From Ciona intestinalis (Eukaryota > Chordata > Ascidiacea > Phlebobranchia > Cionidae), in NCBI RefSeq assembly GCF_000224145.3, contig NC_020168.2, positions 5,758,506 to 5,822,505 on the forward strand: a stretch of DNA of 64,000 bases. Reading direction: 5' to 3'. The notes beneath the pieces were generated by a model. It was given only the letters and a program-made list of their open reading frames with translations. It was not told the DNA's origin and made no database searches. Shown here in pieces: positions 40,435-51,803 of the stretch. Both the position numbers and the translations under genes were made by a program. Every line of letters begins with the position of its first letter. Position 1 is the first letter of the stretch.

Positions 40435-43400
40435 ATGATGCTCCTTCCGCAGCCGCTTGGTCTTGGACCAAACGAAACAAACAAGCCAGGCTATTTCGGC
40501 GATTCCTCAGTCAGTCCTTCACCGTTGGTCGTTTCGGTTTCGAGTTCGGCACACCACGTCGGGGATCCAGCCGCCCAAGTCTATTCGACCGGAGAAGGGT
40601 GCTTCGTGCCCGGCCGAATGCAGTCGGAGCTGCCCGGTCTTAATATGTACGCCGGACCAGGCGGATCATCGGCTCTAAACTTCGCCGGCAAACTATGGCG
40701 GAGTTCCCGCCGCCGTAGGAAGTGCGCCCGGCCTCGTCCCACCCCATTACGGATCAACAGGAATGGACCATTCGCCCTACTACTCGTCCCTGGTAAGTTT
40801 TGTTAAAATGGCGTCAGTTAATCTGTACAGTAGGAAAGTGATTTAATTATAAAAATGGACGGTAAAGGTCGTCGCTATATATCGCTTTCAGTAATTTTAA
40901 GTGCCAACTTTGTCGGGCAGACAGGCTTTCATTAGCCCGCTTTAATTGCCGTATTGGTCTCGCTTTAAAGTACTTGCTTTGGGCTTGGTTTTAACTGTTG
41001 ATGGCCGAGAGCGCGGGATTGAACGACGTTTAATTCCCACGATCACTTTGCTTGCATCGTACCTTCGGTTATGAAGGTACACCGCTAGCCAGGTTGGGAG
41101 AAATACGTAATTTGTTTTCTTGAAACTGGCCTATCTCGCTATTTTTAACTATTTCTTAGCAAAGGACAAACGATTTTACTGTAACTTTAAAAACACCGCA
41201 GATTATTCTGTTTTTCGCGCGTGTTAAACTTCTTAGCGATTATAAGCTTGAACATTAGAAACTATTATATGACGAATACAGTGGAAATTTGGGTATTGCT
41301 CCATAGCATGACCTAGTGGTGGGAATTAACGCTACGCTGTAGTTATCGTTGGGGTTAAGGCTATAAGTGAAGGATAAAGAGAAAGCTCATACTGGTATAT
41401 ATTATAATGAGGAAACATCACTGTCCTGCGCTCGGAGGAAATTAGTAATAGCTTGATCATGAGAAAAAGTCTGTCGCGTCGAGGGCTGTTTATATGCATT
41501 GTAGCTATGTTGGGCTAAGTTGATATTGCCTTAATATTTCCGTTCGTTTTAAAAAAAAACAACCATTGGATTCGCTTGCACTAGCTTTTTGTTTTATAAC
41601 ATCTATTCAAAGGCTGTTATATACGGGGCAAAGCGTTTAATTCTTACAATGTCTTAAATTTCTCTTACTGGAATAAGTGAAGTTAACGAGTTTAAGGACT
41701 TGTCACGTTTCGGATTTAAATGGCAAGTCGTACGCAATACATTGGAAGGGAAATTGGCGTGCGTAAGAAAATAGCAAACCGCCTGGAAGCCGAGTTGGCA
41801 TTGTTATATGCACTGTGATGTGGTTTCGAGCTGACATTACTGGGAACTGTGCTACGCCGAACAGTGAACACTCTTGATATGTATTGGCGCAACTTTTCTA
41901 ATTCCATCGATTCGGGATTGTAGCGCGCGGTTGCTCAATCGAGTAGGCGTCAAAGCGAAGGAAATGTAATTCTATATCCGAAATTACTTTCAACCGATGT
42001 AAAGTAACATTTCTTGTTTTATTTTATTTTCAGTAGGGTAGGGGAAGACGAGACACCTTTTCATTCTATTTTTTCGTCCTATTTGGTAGTAAACAAAGAA
42101 TTATAAAACGATATCCCCCGACTGCAATAGACCGTTATTAATTGTTTAAAACTTGATCAGGATATTTGGATAATATGTTCTAAAGGTTTTCGATCTTCCC
42201 CACAGCACTATATATGACCATTTTTGTTAATAGGCGCCAGCTTATGATATGAAGCCGGGTGGTACGGACGTCTGGGGTGGAAGCTACGGACAAGCACCAC
42301 CGGGATATTACCCTTACGAGAACACGTTTGGAAGCCAGTACCCATACGACAGGTAATATTTTTTGCACAAAGAAGGTCGCGTGGCGATGTTACGATTGTC
42401 TTGGACTCAAACCTTCGCGTCAGTGTGGCGCGGGAGCGATTATTCGATTGTTGGTAATGTATTATTTATTGGACGGCAAATTATTGAGTGCAATCTCGTC
42501 GGCTTTGCCCTTATGATGCGGAAATTTGAATTTAAACGCTCCCAGACGAGTTAGGTCACAGGCGAGACAAAATGGCGTCATAGAACAAGCGCGTATTAAC
42601 GAGACGCATGGATTTGCAGTGATCGGCGCAAATGCTGTGATCCAATCTTTCGCTCTTTGATTCCAAATTAAGATATCTCTCGCTCGGTTGGGATATTCAA
42701 ACGAGCGTTTTAAGATAAAAACGCCGCCTATAAATAGAGTGTAAAAGCTGTCATATAGAATTTACCAAGAAATTTTCACGGTCTTGTTATTTGTGATGGT
42801 GGCCGCATGCACGTTTTTGGCTACATAGGCTGCATACGCCGTACCACGGCGTTCGGTAATGGCGTAGACCACACGGAAAGCGAATTTGAAATTCCTTTCA
42901 AAGGCGGAGATATGATATGAGCGCATCATATTCAAGTGACTTCGTGTGAAATGTAATCAGTGGTCTGTACAATCGGGGAGTCGGTGAAAGATGTAGGCGA
43001 ACCAAGCTATAAAATATGCGACGCTCATTTTCCCGCCTCCCAACACATAAGTGGAGAAGATTACTATGCAAAAAATATATTGAAACCTAATTTAAAGGCA
43101 AAAATGTTTTTGATAACCTGTTCATGAGATTAAGGTAAAATGGTTCATGTTTTATTATCTTTCATCGTTCCATTTGGTAGTAAATAAAAAAAAATCTATA
43201 CTAACAACTGGATTCGTAAAATGGGATATTTACGGTAAACGAATCCATCTTACCCCATAGTACCATATTTATTAAACCGCTATTTATGTTTTAATGTTTG
43301 GTAATGTCAGTTTCATTTTATGGTCAGAAGCTATATATATAAGCTTATGCACTATATAGGCAACTCAAGCCGTACACTGTTGTGTCCAGCGGTAAACAGC

Positions 43401-46400
43401 ATGCCCGTCGGCCATACAACGCATACAGTGGTGACTGCTTAACCTCGTACACCAGATCTTGCGGTTACTGTGGCGAAAAAGTAAAATTGAAAATTTACTA
43501 TTAAGACCTTGTTTTGATACCGCACCAAATCTTTCGTATATTGATGTTATTAAAACCAATGTAAATATAGAACAGCGTGTACAATATTGAGATTTAAGTT
43601 CTTTTTGTATTACAGATACTGTGGAGTCGACATGAATGACGGTGTCAGACGTAAGAACGCAACCAGGGAATCCACTAACACACTGAAAGCTTGGCTTCAG
43701 GAACACAAGAAGAATCCCTACCCCACCAAAGGCGAGAAAATAATGCTCGCCATTATAACTAAAATGACTCTGACCCAGGTACGCTGGTTTCCACAACCAA
43801 ACACTTTGTGTTTCATATTAGAAATATTTGTTACATTTTCCTTGCTACCAGGTGTCGACTTGGTTCGCGAACGCGCGTCGTCGCCTCAAGAAGGAAAACA
43901 AAATGACGTGGGTCCCAAAGAACCGCTCCAATGAAAACGCGAGTTCTACCGACGAGAAGAAAATAGACCCTGATGACGACGACAGCAACTCACAAAACCA
44001 AGATTGTGGTAAGTACACTAATGAGTGGGCGTTGCGAAGAATGTCTTGGTTAACTTACTTCAATACAAACGAGAGGCTATATGCAAAAGTACCCTATTCG
44101 GTTTACTGTAGATCCGTAACGCTGATAATTCTGTTTTAACGAAACAAAACCTGGCAAAACAAACATGCTCACTCTGTACATACCGCAAATCATTATTAAG
44201 CATATGAGCATTTGCAGCATGCAGACAAATTCGAAAGTGAATTGCAAACCGACGTTGGGTCATGTAATCGGACAGGATTACAAGTGCGACGCATGTTATC
44301 GGTGGTTGCGTCTCATTCTGTGCACGCCCGCATCATTACTCGGTTGTTTGATAACAATTACTGTTTGTTTATAATCGAACGCTAGCGGGTTACGACAGCT
44401 ATGGCGCCTGCTGTCACCGCTAAAACGAATACAGAATAGTGCAATTATGAACAGCTGTATATTTTTACGTGTTAGGGTAATCGGTCGACTCGGGCCTAAA
44501 TCACAGGTTCTCTGGCGAACTCAGTCCAACAGAACAATACCTATGTCCCAACACACAGATAAATGAAGTAATAGACTCTAATGCAACCACCACTGTATAT
44601 CACTTTCTTGTCCTAATTAGATGAGTTTGAATGCCCCTTTCGAATAATTAAACTTTGTTTTTACCTTTAGATGACAAAATCGATGCTGACCAGTCCCTAG
44701 ATTCCGATGACTCAGCAGAAAGGGAGGTAACAAGCACAAACGACAATGACGTAACCAACACACCCTACTCACGTGATAGTGGTGTATATGGAGGGGAAAA
44801 GAGCGAAGACTTAAATGTGTCAGACCAAAACGATCAACAGTTGGGTCAAGGAAAAGACTTTTCAAGCACGTACCAACAACCAAGCGACGTTGGTTTTGAG
44901 CGACCCGCAATGCCAACAGACACTGTGCAAAGATATGGCCCGACCGACGCTTCCAGGATCTGGTCGCCTATTAACGATATTGGTAGCGGATCTTCGTACC
45001 CGACAAAGTGCCCGGACAATGTCGGAGATTCTCATTTGAACCTTCCTCCGTCGTTCCGTGGTTCCTACAGCGACGATCAGTTCTCTGCCATCAGTCGTCC
45101 GCAGCAAACTCCATCAGCAGTCAGTCCTTCCATGATAAGCGGGGTTGACCTTCCTGGAAGAATCGGTGAGTGCAGATACCCGTCTGTTCAGAACTGGGTG
45201 GACGGGGTATACCACAGCGCGATCCCGCCGACCCCAGACCCGGATTCGACAACTTGCCATCCAATTTCAGCGGAAAGGAGAGATTCGATTGACGGAAGAA
45301 TCGAAGTCGATCGTTTGCAAGGAGTGTCGCCTTCCTCCCCTCATTTCCAACACCAGCAGTTCCCATGCAAACAATTACCAACTCAAAACCCGCACCTAAC
45401 TGTGAACGATAACGAACACTACACCTACCACGAGCGCAGAGTTCCTACCGACAGCGTTGGAAGTCCAGGCAACCTCCATGGTCAAGTTGCGCCTCCATCC
45501 TACCAAATGTTTGGATTTAACAGCCAACTACAAGGCCTTGGAACTGGGGACTATTACCACGACGAGCGCATGGCAGCGCAGTCTTCAGCCGAAGCGAGAC
45601 TGGGCTACTACAACCCCCAAAGATCCGCCGACCCACGTCAGGATATGAACTCGCAACAACAACAAGGTCGCATACACAACGTATACCACCCTGGCGACCC
45701 AAAGCCGTCAGTCCTCGCCTCACCCTCGTCGGCGTCCGGTAGTTCGCCGGCTTCGCGGCAACTCTGTCCCGGAGAGCAATCGTTGGCGAGTCGACTTGTC
45801 CCCAGTTCTTACCACGCCAATCCCGGGATGTCCGTTTCGGCAACAAACCCAAGTATTTTCTCTGGTCAATATTACCAGATGANCGGAGACCTTACAAAGC
45901 GAGGACACTCACATACCAGCAACACACCCTCCAATAACTACATGATGGTTTGTGGTAACGGAGTTGACCAAAGAAACATGGACGCCACGCAGGGATTTCA
46001 AAATCCTTTAAACACTCAACACAACAGCTACAACCGTAAGTTACTTTCTATTTACAACATAAACATGTTCATGCGTTTCCAAATTAAGAACCAGACTAAA
46101 CTACTAATACAGCTGCGTGCACTTGTATATTTTATAAACCTAAAAGTTAAGCAAGTTCAAAGATGCGTTAACTCTCGTTGAACTTTATTTTCGCATGGTA
46201 AAGCGAAGATCCCACGATAAACGAGAACCCTCATAGCAATTATTGAAGAACATTTTCCGAATGCTCCCCAATCCACTTTATTACAACCAATATACTGTTC
46301 CAACGAGAGTGCATCCGGATATTCAATGCTTCCTCATGCTTTATATTGAATAACGTTGGTAGTCTCAGATACCACCAGCGTTGTAATTGTTTTTTTTTTA

Positions 46401-49289
46401 ATTTATTACAGGGTCGCCATTGCCATCGAATAGTCCCCATACGGAGTTGATAATGTCGCCACGGTAAGTACGTGTTGCTTAAATGTCACATTACTCCCCA
46501 ACGATTTGGTCGTGTTCAATTATATTATGGTAAGCCAGTATAGTGGCACCTTCGACCTAAAGGAAAAACACTTAAACTGAGGCGATTTGTGCGCTTTAAA
46601 TCGGCTGTGAAGATATAGCAGAGATTAGAGCCTAAACTGCAAGAGCTATATACAGCTTTTCAAATCAGATCTCGATAACTGAAACATGCGTTAAATTTAG
46701 CCTTTTAGCGGTAACCTGCACGAACAAGAGAGCGCATGTTTGCTTACTTAGATTTGTAGCCGTGAGCAAATCGAAAGGTGTTTACGTGCCTGTTTAAACT
46801 TTGCGGTGAAATAATAAGAAATTTGATCGTTTTCCAATTGTTCACGAAAGGTACACCATCGGCATTAGTGTCAGTGCAACCAATCAACAGGCTGCATTCA
46901 TACCATTACCGATGCACGAGCTGTATTGTGCTGTCGCCAGGAATAATAAACGCGCCGACGTCCAATTTAATATTATAATAGGCTAAATAACTGACATATC
47001 TTATTAGATAGAGAGGGTAAATCCTCGAAAGGCAGCAGGGCAATTAAGAGATGTCGGCGAGATATAGGGAATAGTTTAGCGATCAGCCGATAACCTCGCG
47101 CTTTCCGTATTTCCTTTTATTTATTTGTAGTGCGCCGACTGCCAAACTCGGGTTTATTTATTCGATGAGCGCTCGATGGTGTGATCAAGAGACAGGCACA
47201 CCAACGAAATAAGCGCACTGATTCCGCCGGGCATTTTACGAGACGACGAAAGCCGATATACAAGGTCTGTCCAGGCGCCGATATTTAAGGGTTTCTCGTG
47301 GTTGACCGCGCGGTGCATCGCGTCATTCCTGCAACGAGCTCAATATTAATTCTCTCTGCCACTTGTGCAGTCGGCGCCTGTCGTCGCGAATCAAAACTGG
47401 GATCATGGATTTTCGAGCGCGTTCGCGCAATTAGTAAGCACCAGATTTGTCTCGACAAAAAACGCCGATCGTGGCTTATTAGTTGCTTGCAGTTTGTCCA
47501 AAAATAACCAGCATAATACTGTGGGGTAAGCTGAGTGCCGGTATAACACATTATCCCATATTTTTAACCGTGGGTTCAACGTTGATTAGCATTCCCTTTT
47601 TGGATACGGTTACATAGTTCTGTAAATAGTCAATTACAATCGTCCATGGCAGTCGTGAGGATACGCTTTTATAATTCTTGGAATGTTCTCTGTTTACTAT
47701 CAAATGGGTCGAGAAAATAGAATGAAAAGGTGTCCCATTTTCCCCACTCTATATAACCAAACCAGCACAATTAATGGAGTTTTTAAATTACTTCAACAGC
47801 TAATTTGTCGCGTCTTAATACAGCGATTCTACGTGGATAAGAAAGCGCTATAAGAAGCTTATATGAACGAAACTATTAATTGGTTTATTTTAAGAACCCT
47901 CGTCAAAATTTCTCCCTATAGAAACGAAAAATAACCTTTTGCGAAAACCTATTATTGGAACTATTGCGTAACAACTTAAAATAAAATATGTCGTTTAAAA
48001 AACTTAAATTCAAAAAAAATGGGCACAGGGCCTATGTATACAACTTTTCCCGGAACGAGACAGGTGATTTTATAAACAAAAATTTGCATTTTAGAGCTTA
48101 AGAAAACAAAAACAGCTTGTTAAGTGGTTTAGCTCGTAAATAACTTATATAGCCAAGATGAAGCGTCAACAACAAACTAATTTACATGGTAACGCCTCAG
48201 CTTCGCGCATTGCTCATTAAAAACATCTAAACAGCGACCTTAAAAGGAATACATAATCTCGTGTTGTGCGGAATACAGTATCGAGTAAGTCGAATTAGCA
48301 CCGGTAGCGGCGTTCTTCGGCGCATATCCCGACTGTTTACTGCGGTGTTGGTGAACTTTGTACGGCACAAATTCGCATTCTGCAATGTGTTTTGTCAACT
48401 TTCGGGCCGTGGGCGGGTTGGGAGGAGATTAGTCGCTGATCCAGGCACTGTATATGTATATCATCGCGCAGATAATGCTACTCCCTCAAGCTACTGAAAG
48501 TAGGCGACATTTTGGAGCGATAACAAAAATTTCACCGATCGTAGTCAAGATGCAGCGGACACGATGCGTTATCCCGCACTAGCCCTGTACAAACGCTGCC
48601 TCAAAATCATTGGAAACGCGGCATACCATTCTGTCACAAAACTCGATAGGTTATATATACATCGCGCCACCAGTCGAAGTTCAAAGTCGCGAGGCCGCCG
48701 TCTTTAAGGCGACTCGGCGACCACCATAATCTACCGGCTCCCAATTACGCCCGGTTATCCGATCAACGTGACGCGTAGCGAACGTGGAAACGCAGTCAAT
48801 TGCCGCCAAGGCCGCAGACCTAAAAATCTTGCCTATAAACGCGGTAATAAATAATTATCAAGGCGCTGTCACAATGAGATTCATTACCACTCGAAGGGCG
48901 ATTTCAGGAAAAGGGAAATCATACGAAATGTTAAGATCGGTTGGGATAGGTCAAACCAATACTCGGTCTTTGCTGCATGTTTTGGTCAAGGTAGATTGAG
49001 AGGCTAATTTGTTTCGCCTGTTGGTGCGAAATACAACTCGTACGATAAGGGTTTTTTGGTCGTCCTGTATAATTGTAACCACTTTTAGGATTAACACAAT
49101 GATTAAAAATAATTAAATCTATTATTGCAAATACACGTATGACCTGCACTTAATATGACCAAAAGTCAGTTTTGTAAATTACTCAAAATAAAAACCAAAA
49201 CAATTATAAATATCTTGTTTTACAGAGACGGGGACGAACTAAGGGAAATGCAAGCAGCTGAGACCTTGACCAATCTATCCACAAGGTGA
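40435..49289 (+). CDS. Irx: Iroquois-class TALE homeobox transcription factor, copy B
   Basis: Seven exons in the same arrangement as copy A: 40435-40792, 42234-42352, 43616-43778, 43852-44008, 44671-46035, 46412-46463 and 49226-49289; about 758 codons. All internal phases agree except exon 1, which is one base out: the 5' part (to about 40664) reads in one frame and the 3' part (from about 40685, [10 protein letters not shown] onward to the donor) in another. This is an assembly or sequencing error, or a real frame break. The TALE homeodomain (exons 3-4) is almost identical to copy A, including [12 protein letters not shown] and [13 protein letters not shown]. Exon 5 is long and Ser/Gln/Pro-rich and has one ambiguous base at 45883. 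The C-terminus ends [11 protein letters not shown]. Either ATG at 40435 or 40438 could start it. Nuclear transcription factor; expected to share enhancers with copy A. Confidence 0.92.
42034..42212 (+). mobile_element. MITE copy 10, next to the Irx B exon 2 acceptor
   Basis: Starts TAGGGTAGGGGAAGACGAGA just after a strong acceptor-like TTTATTTTCAG and ends ATCTTCCCCACAGCACTATA, 22 bp before exon 2 (42234). It therefore occupies the place where a branch point and pyrimidine tract would normally be. Confidence 0.7.
43130..43264. mobile_element. Decayed MITE fragment in intron 2 of Irx B
   Basis: Contains CCATTTGGTAGTAAATAAA and ends CCATCTTACCCCATAGTACC, matching family motifs; the left end is poorly preserved. 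Confidence 0.45.
47227..47484. promoter_or_regulatory. Conserved element in intron 6 of Irx B (inverted copy at 3667-3922)
   Basis: Partner of the Irx A intron-6 element, about 90% identical by eye and in the same position relative to exons 6 and 7. It includes CAATATTAATTCTC and GCGCAATTAGTAAGC, with homeodomain-type cores. A MITE lies 32 bp beyond its right edge and has not interrupted it. Confidence 0.7.
47517..47753 (-). mobile_element. MITE copy 11 in intron 6 of Irx B
   Basis: Starts TACTGTGGGGTAAGCTGAGT and ends AAGGTGTCCCATTTTCCCCACTCTATA. It is ~237 bp, a little longer than average, with an extra stretch in the middle. Confidence 0.7.
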
Positions 49290-49950
49290 TGCTGTAGGTA
49301 GCTACGGTACCAGGGTTGGACCTGGCCACGAATTGGCGCCGTTGGCCGAACGAACATGGCTGAAATACGTCATCTTAACAGAAATAATTCACCGTTAGTA
49401 AGATGGGCGGAGAACCAGCTGCAAGGCCAAGCCAACATTCCCGCTGTATAATGTTCCTAATATACGTGGTTATGCCTGACCGGTATACCACGTATACCGG
49501 TATACCAGGGCGCGATGTACCGAAGATACTCACTGGGGTGTGGGAAAATTTAATTAATTTTAAAGTGTTGTTATTTCTTTTAAGTTAATTCAACCTGCTG
49601 TAATCATTGCGTTATTACAAAGAACAAAAAATGAAATTAGTGTCGTTGAAAGGGGCACGCTACAGAATGTTATACACATATAGCTAATATAGGTATATAA
49701 GCTTTGGTTTTTATTGGAACACTTGAACACATATTAACAAACGGATATAAACGCGATTACATATGTCGGTGTGTATTTGGCTGGACTGATCACTTCGTTC
49801 ACACGTCGGCGGCTTATGCTGGCGCCACATCAGATTAGAGATAGGGGTAGAGAAGTTGTGCGCCGCAAATTGCATTCGGTTATTTATTTTGCAGCGGCCG
49901 AACGACGGCTTGTCTGACTCAGAGAGACTGATAATTGCCCACCACTAAGC

Positions 49951-49983
49951 GACCGCGCCACCGACCGCGCCACCGACCGCCAG
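49951..49983. repeat. Short 12-bp tandem repeat
   Basis: About 2.7 units of CCGACCGCGCCA, GC-rich in an AT-rich surrounding. Confidence 0.6.
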
Positions 49984-51727
49984 CAGACTTATGCAGATCA
50001 TTCTACAGAAGACTTTCTATTTTTGACAGATGATTTCGTTCGCAGTAATTAAACGAACGGACCAAAGAAGAGTTTTTTGACAACATGTTTGCCGCTATGA
50101 TGTACACATGTACGGAATCGACGCTCCAGTCTCTACGAACTATGTACGTTGCACTTTTTATATAACATCAATATAACATCATTTTTGAATTCTATACAGG
50201 AATTTAATTACGACATATTCACCTGTGTGACCTCCGTGTTATAGGGTGTTGTAATGACGTATACGTGGATACCTTTATCACTATACAGCGTGTAAATTGA
50301 CGTGTGGCGCTTACGCCTACCTTGTATCCGCATACGCAGCCTATTAGATAATCTACATGTATTGCGTCATACAATCAAATAAGTAATAAATAAACCGCGG
50401 TATTAGAAAAAGGTAACTTTGTCATGCCATTCCGATTCCTGCTTCCTCACCCAGCTTATTAAGGCGGAGGCTCACATGAACGGCCCAGTGTTGCCGCTAA
50501 TAGAAATCACACGCACCTTTATGTATTATTATATTGAACCGTATTATTTATCGTGCAGCACTGGCCGGCCGGAACGCCTTGTTTACAAAATCGACAAAAA
50601 TGGAGGTTTATTCCGAGCAAACCGCGGATAAAACCGTCTTGTCCTGATAATGGATCAGGATTAGTCATCTACGATTTCGTGACTTTCGGGCCACCAGTGT
50701 TTATTTACTTACGCCGCTCATGAAGGCAATACGAAGCAGATTCCGTTTCCGTAATAACACAGCGGTTCGATGTGGGCTCGAGCGAACCTAAACTATCCGG
50801 CGCGCCAACCGGTCCGACAGACTTTGTGATGAATCATCGAGTACACGAACGCAATGAGCTTTTGTGGTTTCGATTCTACATTATATGATATTGCTAAATA
50901 TCTTTTAATTTAATGTAATCCTTCCAATATGTTAAACGAAACCTACGACTTGCATAACAAGAACGCAAAGACACATTTATATAAATTGCTCTCTAGCAGT
51001 ACCTTGCGGTAACTAACAAGGAAGTTAGACCAAACGAATAATTGCCCAGATTAGAATGATTAGAATTAAACATCAACACAATTTTTATATCAAAACAAAA
51101 CGCACTTCACATTCGCCTGGCAAAACTGATTTCGTTATCCCAGTACATTTGGTTAGGAATAAACCACCTACATAAGTAAAAATATTTAATACGCAAATAA
51201 TATTTATATTGTGGCCACATAATATGATCACATTTGTCCTTTGTTCAACATTTCTAGGTAAGAACGGTCTCTACTAACTTTGGTCATGAATGGTCTCAAA
51301 CAATAGGTTTATTTCTATACCATATTTGTCTGTGCAAACACTACAGTTTGTTTAAATTTTCAAAAATGACGTTCAAAATAGTAGAAGAATTTTACTTTTT
51401 TTACTTTATGCAAGTGTTTCACCCTGGAATAAAATGAAGTTTTACTTTGAACAACTTTATCAGAAACAAGACCTTGGAATGTAACATGCATTTGTACTCT
51501 ATTTATTTTATTAACAGTGATGTTGCGTAAAAAGTGTTCTAACACTGGTACATACAATAAAATAATTGCGAAACGAAAACAAGAAAATTGTTTTCACATG
51601 CAACAAAGTGTATAAAACAACAGGGAATGGACAAGATTACAAAACACAGACCTTGAAGTGAGTATGAAACAAAAGATCAATCGTACATAAAAGACAATAG
51701 AAAAATTCAGAAAAGGAAAAAACTTTT

Positions 51728-51733
51728 TTTATT
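51728..51733 (-). terminator. Polyadenylation signal of SIRT7
   Basis: AATAAA on the minus strand about 70 bp after the SIRT7 stop codon, a normal spacing for a short 3' untranslated region. Confidence 0.5.
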
Positions 51734-51803
51734 TCGAATAAAAAAATAAAATGCCATTAGTGAATGAATACAAAACACAGTAAAAGTAAAAGAGTTTTGA
51801 GGC

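Larger units (their letters stand above)
49290..51803. other. Region between Irx B and SIRT7 (tail to tail)
   Basis: Contains the 3' untranslated region of Irx B (a possible AATAAA at 50385-50390, over 1 kb past the stop, is weak) and, at its right end, that of SIRT7. It also has a short tract of repeated CGGTATACC motifs (49480-49507) and a 12-bp repeat at 49951-49983. No other gene is supportable. Confidence 0.5.
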
